NCBI GenBank assembly: GCA_964445375.1
Contig: CAYUKO010000154.1
Location: 1 to 8,482 of the forward strand
Direction: 5' to 3'
Length of the DNA: 8,482 nucleotides
From: COE1 sp964445375
Lineage (GTDB): Bacteria; Bacillota; Clostridia; Lachnospirales; Lachnospiraceae
The translations under genes and the position numbers were made by a program. Positions 1-5,848 of this stretch are shown here, in pieces. Numbering within the stretch: the stretch's first letter is position 1; each line of letters opens with the position of its first letter. The notes below the pieces were generated by a model that was given only the letters and a program-made list of their open reading frames with translations, was not told where the DNA came from and searched no databases.

Positions 1-362
1 TGTACATTGTAGTTATCTTACTTGGTACATCTGTAGGTGCTACTACAAGTGCAGAAGCTTTCTTAAATATGCAGACAATCAAGATTGTTATTTTAGGACT
101 TATTGCTTTCGCATTCGGTACAGCAGCCGGTGTATTATTTGGTAAGTTAATGTGCGTAATGACCAAGGGCAAGGTTAATCCGTTAATCGGTTCTGCAGGT
201 GTATCTGCAGTTCCTATGGCAGCTCGTGTATCCCAGAAGGTTGGTGCGGAAGCAGATCCTACAAACTTCCTGCTTATGCATGCGATGGGACCTAACGTTG
301 CCGGTGTTATTGGTACCGCAGTAGCAGCCGGAACATTTATGGCGATATTCGGTGTATTTTAA
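1..362 (+). CDS. Sodium-translocating decarboxylase beta subunit (OadB/GcdB/MmdB type), C-terminal part
   Basis: This is the 3' end of a gene that begins before the window. The frame enters at base 3 and gives 119 residues before the TAA stop at 360-362. The beta subunit is the integral membrane part of biotin-dependent sodium-pump decarboxylases: it decarboxylates carboxybiotin and exports sodium. The visible part is hydrophobic, with glycine/alanine-rich membrane segments around residues 1-20, 28-50 and 95-119. It carries the family signature N-x3-G-x4-S-x6-R, seen as NPLIGSAGVSAVPMAAR (about residues 59-75). These positions match Asn373, Gly377, Ser382 and Arg389 of the Klebsiella oxaloacetate decarboxylase beta subunit, which are linked to sodium transport. 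A second conserved block, NFLLMHAMGPNVAGVIG, follows. The next gene is the alpha subunit, which favours oxaloacetate decarboxylase, but glutaconyl-CoA and methylmalonyl-CoA decarboxylase beta subunits are nearly indistinguishable from this fragment. Confidence 0.93.
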   Translation, partial: YIVVILLGTSVGATTSAEAFLNMQTIKIVILGLIAFAFGTAAGVLFGKLMCVMTKGKVNPLIGSAGVSAVPMAARVSQKVGAEADPTNFLLMHAMGPNVAGVIGTAVAAGTFMAIFGVF

Positions 363-490
363 AGCTATGCAAATACAGATTAAATACATAGATGTCAAAC
401 TTGTTTGTACAGATATGTATTTAAGCCTGTATTTATAAAGCGCAAAGCGCGATGAAGTAAATCCGAAGGATTTACGAATTGCATAGCTTT
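361..490. repeat. Nested inverted-repeat element between the decarboxylase beta and alpha genes
   Basis: This 130 bp stretch fills most of the gap between the two decarboxylase genes and starts at the stop codon of the first. Its ends are a perfect 12 bp inverted repeat, AAAGCTATGCAA (361-372) and TTGCATAGCTTT (479-490). Inside lie three further hairpins. A long one pairs 371-378 with 427-434 and 380-390 with 414-424, with a small internal loop, and ends in a CAAAC/GTTTG stem (396-400/403-407). A short one is GCGC-AAA-GCGC (440-450). The third is GTAAATCC-GAA-GGATTTAC (457-475). Drawn as RNA it forms a multi-branch structure closed by the outer stem. The last A pair of the outer stem (371-372) competes with the first long hairpin. 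No coding frame fits. It could be a small non-autonomous repeat of the MITE or REP kind, or an intercistronic RNA structure that sets relative expression of the flanking genes. Its identity is unknown. Confidence 0.75.
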
Positions 491-522
491 TAGCGTTTAT
501 TATTTAATAGGAGGAAAAGGTA

Positions 523-1959
523 ATGTCAGAAATAGTTAAGAAACCTGTTGGAATCACAGAAACTGTTCTTCGTGACTCCCATCAGTCTTTAATAGCAACA
601 AGAATGCCGACCGAGCTTATGCTCCCTATTCTTGAAACAATGGATAAGGTTGGCTATCATTCCTTAGAGTGTTGGGGAGGCGCAACATTTGATGCATCCT
701 TACGTTTCTTAAAGGAAGATCCATGGGAAAGATTAAGAAAAATCAGAGATAAGGTTAAGAATACAAAGCTTCAGATGTTATTCAGAGGCCAGAATATCTT
801 AGGATATCGTCATTATGCAGATGACGTTGTAACAGAATTCGTAGAGAAGTCTATTGCAAATGGTATTGATGTAATTAGAATCTTTGACTGCTTTAATGAT
901 TTAAGAAACTTACAGTGTGCTGTAAATGCTGCAAATGCAATTAAGCAGAGAGAAGGAAGAGGTGAGGCTCAGATCGCTCTTTCTTATACACTTGGTGATG
1001 CTTATACATTAGAGTACTGGATGAAGATGGCTAAGGATATCGAAGAGATGGGTGCAGATTCTATCTGTATCAAGGATATGGCTGGTCTGTTAGTTCCTTA
1101 CAAGGCTGAGGAATTAGTTAAGGCTATGAAGTCTGCTACAAAGCTTCCAATCCAGTTGCATACACATTATACATCTGGTGTTGCTTCTATGACTTACTTA
1201 AAGGCTGTTGAAGCTGGTGTTGATGTAATTGATTGTGCAATTTCACCATTCGCACTTGGTACATCTCAGCCTGCTACAGAAGTTATGGTTGAAACCTTCA
1301 AGGGTACACCATATGATACAGGTTTAGATCAGAACCTTCTTGCTGAAATTGCTGAACATTTCAGACCATACAGAGAAGAGTGTCTTGCTTCAGGATTATT
1401 GAATCCAAAGGTACTTGGTGTTGATATCAAGACATTAATGTATCAGGTACCAGGCGGTATGTTATCTAACATGGTTAGCCAGTTAAAGGAACAGAATGCA
1501 GAAGATAAGTACTATGAAGTGCTTCAGGAGATTCCAAGAGTTCGTAAGGATCTTGGTGAGCCACCTCTTGTTACACCTTCATCTCAGATTGTTGGTACAC
1601 AGGCTGTATTCAATGTATTAATGGGTGAAAGATATAAGATGGCTACAAAAGAAACAAAGGCTGTATTACGTGGTGAATATGGTCAGACAGTTAAGCCATT
1701 TAACAAGGAAGTACAGGATAAGGTTCTTTCTGCTGAGGAGAAGGCAAGCATCATCACCTGCCGTCCGGCTGATAAGCTTCCAAATGAGTTAAAGAAGATT
1801 GAAGAAGAAATGAAAGAATGGAAGCAGCAGGATGAAGACGTATTATCTTATGCGTTATTCCCGCAGGTTGCTACTGATTTCTTTAAGTATCGTCAGGCTC
1901 AGCAGGAAAAGGTTGATATGGCACAGGCTGATACAAAGAATGGAGCATATCCAGTTTAA
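523..1959 (+). CDS. oadA: Oxaloacetate decarboxylase alpha-type carboxyltransferase subunit, no biotin domain
   Basis: The 478-residue cytoplasmic protein transfers the carboxyl group of oxaloacetate to a protein-bound biotin, giving pyruvate. The N-terminal TIM barrel (about residues 8-280) carries the HMGL-like carboxyltransferase motifs: ETVLRDSHQS with metal ligand Asp18, ECWGGATFD (49-57), LFRGQNILGYRHY (86-98), RIFDCFND (119-126), CIKDMAGLL with Lys184 (normally carbamylated), and LHTHYTSG with metal ligands His213 and His215. The conserved carboxylase domain follows (about 300-455), including PGGMLSN. The protein ends soon after, with no attachment motif of the E(A)MKM kind, so biotin must sit on a separate carrier. 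The Klebsiella alpha subunit is near 600 residues because it includes that domain. ATG at 523 has GGAGG at 510-514 about eight bases upstream. The preceding beta subunit gene supports the oxaloacetate decarboxylase assignment. A pyruvate carboxylase subunit B label would rest on the same domains. Confidence 0.93.
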   Translation: MSEIVKKPVGITETVLRDSHQSLIATRMPTELMLPILETMDKVGYHSLECWGGATFDASLRFLKEDPWERLRKIRDKVKNTKLQMLFRGQNILGYRHYADDVVTEFVEKSIANGIDVIRIFDCFNDLRNLQCAVNAANAIKQREGRGEAQIALSYTLGDAYTLEYWMKMAKDIEEMGADSICIKDMAGLLVPYKAEELVKAMKSATKLPIQLHTHYTSGVASMTYLKAVEAGVDVIDCAISPFALGTSQPATEVMVETFKGTPYDTGLDQNLLAEIAEHFRPYREECLASGLLNPKVLGVDIKTLMYQVPGGMLSNMVSQLKEQNAEDKYYEVLQEIPRVRKDLGEPPLVTPSSQIVGTQAVFNVLMGERYKMATKETKAVLRGEYGQTVKPFNKEVQDKVLSAEEKASIITCRPADKLPNELKKIEEEMKEWKQQDEDVLSYALFPQVATDFFKYRQAQQEKVDMAQADTKNGAYPV

Positions 1960-2003
1960 TGATTAGAATTATGTTGCATAGGAATTAGTATGTGCAATAA
2001 GAG

Positions 2004-2044
2004 ATCAGTATCGGATAGTAAAAATCTGTCCGATACTGATTTTT
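2004..2044 (+). terminator. Intrinsic terminator after oadA
   Basis: A perfect 12 bp stem, ATCAGTATCGGA (2004-2015) with TCCGATACTGAT (2029-2040), encloses a 13-base loop and is followed directly by TTTT. It lies 45 bases after the oadA stop and should end the decarboxylase transcript. The minus strand has no T-run after the stem, so it looks one-directional. A weaker alternative hairpin, TAAAAATC (2019-2026) with GATTTTTA (2038-2045), overlaps it and would hide the T-run. Confidence 0.88.
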
Positions 2045-2046
2045 AA

Positions 2047-2064
2047 GTATTATATATATAATAC
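2047..2064. promoter_or_regulatory. 18 bp perfect palindrome overlapping a -10 box, candidate TetR operator
   Basis: GTATTATATATATAATAC reads identically on both strands over 18 bases. It contains TATAAT at 2057-2062, the best -10 box before the TetR-type gene at 2127. No good -35 element is visible 16-18 bases upstream, because that stretch is the terminator stem. A TetR dimer bound here would block its own promoter, as is common in that family. The core is an alternating AT run, which makes palindromes likely by chance, so the operator role is inference. Confidence 0.4.
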
Positions 2065-2116
2065 AAAATGTGAAAAGTGTCTGCATGTTAATAAGAAGAG
2101 AAGGCTTATTGCAGAC

Positions 2117-2125
2117 AAGGAAAGG
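2117..2125 (+). promoter_or_regulatory. Ribosome binding site that decides the TetR start
   Basis: AAGGAAAGG ends one base before the ATG at 2127. Counting from AAGGA (2117-2121), spacing to ATG 2127 is five bases, whereas the alternative ATG at 2139 is 17 bases away. The longer frame opening at GTG 2070 starts only eight bases after the predicted -10 box and has no comparable site. Confidence 0.5.
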
Positions 2126-2126
2126 C

Positions 2127-2684
2127 ATGGTTGGAAATATGGCAAGAAAAGAATCGGTTACAAAAGATATGATTTTGGATACGGCTTTAGCGTTGACTAG
2201 GGAAGAGGGTATGGAAAATGTAACAGCCAGAAAATTGGCTGCGAAGATTGGCTGCTCTACGCAACCGATTTTCAGAGTATATGCCAATATGAATGAATTG
2301 TATGGGGAGATTCATCAGAAGGCGATGGATACTTTTTCAGATTATTATGAAAATTTCAAGTCAGAGGTGGAAACACCATTTATTCATCTTGGACTTGCGT
2401 ATATAAATTTTGCGAAAGAAGAAAGCAAGTTGTTTCAGTTATTGTTTCTGTCGGATAATCGAGGGGATAAAAGTCTTTACGAGTTATTGAACGGAAAAGT
2501 TGGTGCAGTTAGTAAGGAAATTAATAAGGCGGCTGCCGTTGGATGTGCGAATCCGAGTGGACTTTTTATGAAGATGTGGATTTTTATTCATGGCTGTGCA
2601 TGTATGGTGTTGACAGGCGATTATGATTTGACGTTAGAGGAAACAATAGGTTTATTAGAAGATATTTTTAAGGGGTGTTCGTAG
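2127..2684 (+). CDS. TetR/AcrR family transcriptional regulator
   Basis: This encodes a predicted dimeric DNA-binding repressor of 185 residues whose ligand is unknown. The N-terminal part (about residues 9-55) is a typical TetR three-helix domain: ILDTALALTREEGMENVTARKLAAKIGCS, then QPIFRVYANMNELY as the recognition helix and the following helix. The rest (60-185) is a helical ligand and dimer domain with no close family signature that I recognise, apart from WIFIHGCACM (151-160), which resembles a segment common in TetR C-terminal domains. The start at 2127 is preferred for its ribosome binding site; ATG 2139 (giving MARKES...) is the main alternative and GTG 2070 is unlikely. The gene stands alone between a terminator and an RpiR-type gene, so no obvious target operon is adjacent. 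A palindrome at 2047-2064 suggests autoregulation. Confidence 0.85.
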   Translation: MVGNMARKESVTKDMILDTALALTREEGMENVTARKLAAKIGCSTQPIFRVYANMNELYGEIHQKAMDTFSDYYENFKSEVETPFIHLGLAYINFAKEESKLFQLLFLSDNRGDKSLYELLNGKVGAVSKEINKAAAVGCANPSGLFMKMWIFIHGCACMVLTGDYDLTLEETIGLLEDIFKGCS

Positions 2685-2687
2685 GTT

Positions 2688-2732
2688 TTAAGTGCCAATA
2701 AGGGTTCACTTAATACTTCTTAAAATGATAAA
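2688..2732 (+). promoter_or_regulatory. Weak promoter with overlapping inverted repeat before the RpiR-type gene
   Basis: The 88-base gap after the TetR gene contains an exact inverted repeat, TTAAGTG (2688-2694) and CACTTAA (2707-2713), separated by 12 bases. A possible promoter is TTCACT (2705-2710), a 16-base spacer, and GATAAA (2727-2732), each box matching consensus at four of six positions. The right repeat arm overlaps the -35 box, so a regulator could act here. There is no T-run after the repeat, which argues against a terminator. Both elements are weak. Confidence 0.25.
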
Positions 2733-2772
2733 CATACCAAATAGATAGGAATGGATTGGCTGGAGGCATTGG

Positions 2773-3699
2773 ATGGATTACAGAAACGATACAATATCCA
2801 GAATTAATGATAAATTTAATAAAATGAGTAAGAGCCATAAAAAGGTTGCAACCTTTATTTTGGATCATTACGAACAGGCTGCATTTATGACAGCAGCAAA
2901 GTTAGGGGCAACGGTTGGAATTAGTGAATCAACGGTTGTCCGTTTCGCATATTGTCTTGGATATGAAGGTTATCCTGAATTTCAGGAGGCTTTGGCAGAC
3001 TGGGTTAAGAATAAGTTGAATTCTGTGCAGAAAATTGGTGCCAAATATGGTAAGAGTACGCAGTCAGAAATTCTGACCTCTGTACTTACCACAGATATGG
3101 AAAATATCAGTGATACAATAGAGCATGTAGACCCTCAGGCATTTGAAGCAGCAGTAGATACTATTTTGAATGCAGAACATGTATATATTATTGGGATTCG
3201 AAGCTGTGAGCCTCTTGCGAGATTTTTGCATTTTTATCTAAGTATGGTCAGAGGAAATGTAATTCTGCTTGCCTCTACCAGTACGACAGAGATTTTTGAA
3301 CAGATGATCCGAATTGGAGAAAAAGATGCGATGGTCGGAATTAGTTTTCCACGTTATTCCATGAGAACACTTAAGGCAATGGAATTTGCAAATGACAGAA
3401 ATGCGAAAGTGATTTCGATTACAGATACCATCCATTCTCCGATGTGTTTGTATTCATCCTGTAATTTGATGGCTAAGAGTGAAATGGTTTCTATCGTTGA
3501 TTCCCTGGCAGCTCCGCTTAGCTTGATTAATGCTTTGGTTGTTGCGCTTTGTTTGAAGCGACCGGACGATGTCAGAAAAACATTGGAATCATTAGAGGAT
3601 GTGTGGGATAATTATCAGGTCTATTTGAAGGATGAAATTAATTTTATTGATGAGACAACCTTAAGTACTCCGTTGCAGAGAGAAAGGGAACAGAGATAG
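2773..3699 (+). CDS. MurR/RpiR family transcriptional regulator with SIS domain
   Basis: The 308-residue protein is a sugar-phosphate-responsive regulator by family. The N-terminal helix-turn-helix domain (about residues 8-80) has the typical RpiR pattern: SKSHKKVATFILDHYEQAAFMTAAKLGATVGISESTVVRFAYCLGYEGYPEFQ. A SIS domain (about 120-260) follows, with VYIIGIRSCEPLARFL at its N-terminal strand and loop, and the characteristic ISFPRYSMRTLKAMEFA block (190-206). SIS domains in this family bind phosphosugars or amino-sugar phosphates; the ligand cannot be read here. ATG 2773 has GGAGG-like sequence (2762-2766) six bases upstream. The stop codon overlaps the GTG start of the next gene by one base, so the two are probably translated together. 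No sugar transport or catabolic gene lies nearby, which leaves its target open. Confidence 0.92.
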   Translation: MDYRNDTISRINDKFNKMSKSHKKVATFILDHYEQAAFMTAAKLGATVGISESTVVRFAYCLGYEGYPEFQEALADWVKNKLNSVQKIGAKYGKSTQSEILTSVLTTDMENISDTIEHVDPQAFEAAVDTILNAEHVYIIGIRSCEPLARFLHFYLSMVRGNVILLASTSTTEIFEQMIRIGEKDAMVGISFPRYSMRTLKAMEFANDRNAKVISITDTIHSPMCLYSSCNLMAKSEMVSIVDSLAAPLSLINALVVALCLKRPDDVRKTLESLEDVWDNYQVYLKDEINFIDETTLSTPLQREREQR

Positions 3700-5033
3700 T
3701 GAGTAATATTGTAGTCATAGGAGCAGGAGCGGCAGGAACGATGGCGGCCATTACTGCTGCAAAAGCAGGTCATCATGTTACTTTGCTTGAGAAAAATGAG
3801 AAGATAGGTAAAAAAATTTTTATTACAGGAAAAGGTCGATGTAACGTTACAAATGCCTGTGAGGTAGAGGACTTATTTTCGAATGTCATGGAGCATGATA
3901 AGTTTTTGTATAGTGCGATTTATGGATTTGACAATCAGGCAGTTATGCAGTTTTTTGAAAATGCAGGCTGCAAACTTAAAGTTGAGCGTGGACAGAGAGT
4001 TTTTCCTGAATCGGATCATAGCTCGGATGTAATAAGAGCATTAGATACGCAGTTAAAGCTTTCAGGAGTGAATCTCTTGTTGAATCGCGAGGTGGATGCT
4101 GTACTGACACAAAAGCTTGTAGAAGAGGAAGAACAACCAGAAGATGTGGAAGAGCAGTCGCAGGATAAGTATAAAAAGAAAAAAGCAAACAAAAATAAGA
4201 AGAAACAGAATGCGATAGTAACAGGAGTTAAGTTAAAAAATAAAGAGGTAATTTCAGCAGATCGTGTTATTGTTGCAACAGGTGGGATTTCCTATGTTTT
4301 AACGGGATCTACAGGTGATGGTTATCGGTTTGCAAAGGATTGTGGGCATTCTATCGCAGAGCTGTCTCCGGCACTTGTACCATTCCAGATTGCAGAAGAC
4401 TGGTGCAAGGAGCTTCAAGGATTGTCGCTTCGTAATGTGACAGCAACCGTAGAAGTGGAAGGAAAGAAGATATATTCTGATTTTGGCGAAATGCTTTTTA
4501 CGCATTATGGTGTAAGCGGACCGCTTATGCTGAGTGCAAGCAGTTATTATGTGCATAAGGCAAAGGGAAAGAATGCAAAATTATATATAGATTTAAAACC
4601 GGCATTATCAAAGGAACAGCTTGATAAGCGAATCTTAAGGGAATTTGACGAGAATAAGAATAAGCAGTTTAAGAATGCGATTACGTCGCTGTTTCCTGCA
4701 AAGTTGTTACCGATTATGCCAAGGCTTGCAGATATCAACCCGGATAAGAAGGTCAATGAGATTACCAAAGAAGAAAGAGAACGTTTTGTTGATACCATAA
4801 AGCATATGGAGTTGACGATATCCGGTATTAGGGATTACAATGAAGCTATTGTAACCAAAGGTGGTGTTAATGTGTCAGAGGTCAGTCCGTCTACCATGGA
4901 ATCAAAGCTTGTAAAAGGATTGTATTTTGCAGGTGAAGTGCTTGACCTGGATGCGTTGACAGGTGGTTTTAATCTGCAGATTGCCTGGTCGACAGGTTAT
5001 CTTGCAGGTGCCAGTGCAGCGGAGATGTTATAG
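3699..5033 (+). CDS. HI0933/YhiN family FAD-dependent flavoprotein
   Basis: The 444-residue protein is a predicted cytosolic NAD(P)/FAD-dependent oxidoreductase of the HI0933 (YhiN) family, whose substrate is generally not known. The N-terminal Rossmann fold carries VVIGAGAAGTMAAITAAKAG (5-24) and the FAD ribose-binding acid in LLEKN (29-33). The family signature GKKIFITGKGRCNVTN (37-52) follows. Residues 194-209 give ATGGISYVLTGSTGDG, where most relatives have Pro where this has Val200. The C-terminal FAD motif GLYFAGEVLDLDALTGGFNLQIAWSTG (407-433) is intact. Residues 141-170 form a Glu-rich then Lys-rich, low-complexity insertion. The start is GTG at 3699, sharing its G with the TAG of the RpiR-type gene, with AAAGGGA at 3683-3689 as ribosome binding site. 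Position just before cmk and ispH is common in Clostridia. Confidence 0.9.
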   Translation: MSNIVVIGAGAAGTMAAITAAKAGHHVTLLEKNEKIGKKIFITGKGRCNVTNACEVEDLFSNVMEHDKFLYSAIYGFDNQAVMQFFENAGCKLKVERGQRVFPESDHSSDVIRALDTQLKLSGVNLLLNREVDAVLTQKLVEEEEQPEDVEEQSQDKYKKKKANKNKKKQNAIVTGVKLKNKEVISADRVIVATGGISYVLTGSTGDGYRFAKDCGHSIAELSPALVPFQIAEDWCKELQGLSLRNVTATVEVEGKKIYSDFGEMLFTHYGVSGPLMLSASSYYVHKAKGKNAKLYIDLKPALSKEQLDKRILREFDENKNKQFKNAITSLFPAKLLPIMPRLADINPDKKVNEITKEERERFVDTIKHMELTISGIRDYNEAIVTKGGVNVSEVSPSTMESKLVKGLYFAGEVLDLDALTGGFNLQIAWSTGYLAGASAAEML

Positions 5034-5077
5034 TGCTGTTTGGCGTTATAGAGGCTATAAAGGCAGTGTGGTATAAA

Positions 5078-5099
5078 ACATAAGAACATAAGAATAAGA
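5078..5099 (+). repeat. Short tandem repeat ACATAAGA before cmk
   Basis: ACATAAGA occurs twice in tandem (5078-5085, 5086-5093), followed by a partial copy ATAAGA (5094-5099). It lies in the 81-base gap ahead of cmk and runs directly into the A/G-rich ribosome binding region. No clear promoter or terminator was seen in this gap. Confidence 0.5.
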
Positions 5100-5114
5100 A
5101 AGGTGCGTTTCGCA

Positions 5115-5771
5115 ATGAATTATAGTATCGCAATTGATGGACCGGCAGGAGCTGGCAAGAGTACGATTGCAAAGTTAATTGCAAAGAAGAAGAATTATAT
5201 TTATGTAGATACAGGAGCTATGTATCGAGCTATGGCATTGTTTTTCCTTGAGTCAGGAATCGGTGCGGATGAGCAGGATAAAATCAGCAATGCCTGCAAG
5301 GATGTTGATGTAACGATTTCCTATGAAAATGGAGAGCAGGTTGTATGGCTGAATGGCAGAAATGTGAATGGGTTGATTCGTACAGAGGAAGTTGGAAGAA
5401 TGGCATCGGCAAGTAGCGTGAATAAAGACGTCAGAGAAAAGCTTGTTGACCTGCAGAGAGCTTTGGCACAGAAAGAAAGTGTTGTTATGGATGGAAGAGA
5501 CATCGGAACATGTGTATTGCCAAATGCGAATGTGAAAGTATATCTGACAGCAAGTAGCAGAGTAAGAGCTGTAAGACGATATGAGGAACTTCAGGCAAAG
5601 GGCGAAGCATGCGATCTGGATGTCATTGAAAAAGATATTATTGAAAGAGATTATCGTGATATGCATCGTGATATCTCTCCGTTAAAACAGGCGGATGATG
5701 CGGTTTTGCTTGATTCTTCGGATATGACAATTGAGGAAGTGGCAGATGCAGTCATTGCAATGTGTAAGTAA
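5115..5771 (+). CDS. cmk: Cytidylate kinase (CMP/dCMP kinase)
   Basis: The 218-residue enzyme phosphorylates CMP and dCMP with ATP in pyrimidine nucleotide synthesis and salvage, in the cytosol. The P-loop is IDGPAGAGKST (residues 7-17). The nucleotide monophosphate site shows VDTGAMYRAMAL (31-42). VVMDGRDIGTCVLPNANVKVYLTAS (123-147) holds the conserved DGRDIGT motif. The lid arginines lie in SSRVRAVRRYEEL (147-159), and ERDYRDMHRDISPLKQADDA (177-196) is the usual Cmk C-terminal signature. Length is normal for the short bacterial form. I chose ATG 5115 over GTG 5103 because it places the first beta strand directly after the start and leaves AAGAAAGG (5096-5103) free as the ribosome binding site, although at a long 11-base spacing. 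In Clostridia cmk commonly precedes ispH, sometimes with plsC between; plsC is absent here. Confidence 0.95.
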   Translation: MNYSIAIDGPAGAGKSTIAKLIAKKKNYIYVDTGAMYRAMALFFLESGIGADEQDKISNACKDVDVTISYENGEQVVWLNGRNVNGLIRTEEVGRMASASSVNKDVREKLVDLQRALAQKESVVMDGRDIGTCVLPNANVKVYLTASSRVRAVRRYEELQAKGEACDLDVIEKDIIERDYRDMHRDISPLKQADDAVLLDSSDMTIEEVADAVIAMCK

Positions 5772-5848
5772 TGAGCTATATCATAGAGCTATTATAGGAA
5801 CCAAGTTTTGAGTTGCGGATATTCTTATAAGAAAGTTGAGGGTATTTT

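Noticed and set aside
479..508. TTGCAT (479-484) and TTTAAT (503-508) as a promoter for oadA
   Set aside because: The transcript would begin at about the ribosome binding site (510-514), leaving no room for initiation; the -35 box is also the arm of the inverted repeat.
2070..2126. Longer TetR reading frame beginning at GTG 2070
   Set aside because: It starts about eight bases after the predicted -10 box, has no ribosome binding site, and adds residues that do not match the usual TetR N-terminus; AAGGAAAGG before 2127 is far better.
1985..2287. 100-codon minus-strand open frame over the terminator and the TetR start
   Set aside because: It crosses an intrinsic terminator and the conserved TetR DNA-binding domain and shows no recognisable domain.
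5253..5666. 137-codon minus-strand open frame opposite cmk
   Set aside because: It lies antisense to a clear cytidylate kinase, has no ribosome binding site, and its Cys/Ser/Ile-rich product resembles the reverse of AT-rich coding DNA.
5773..5792. Direct repeat GAGCTAT (5773-5779 and 5786-5792) after cmk
   Set aside because: Two 7-base copies in an AT-rich gap are easily due to chance, and no structure or regulatory box accompanies them.
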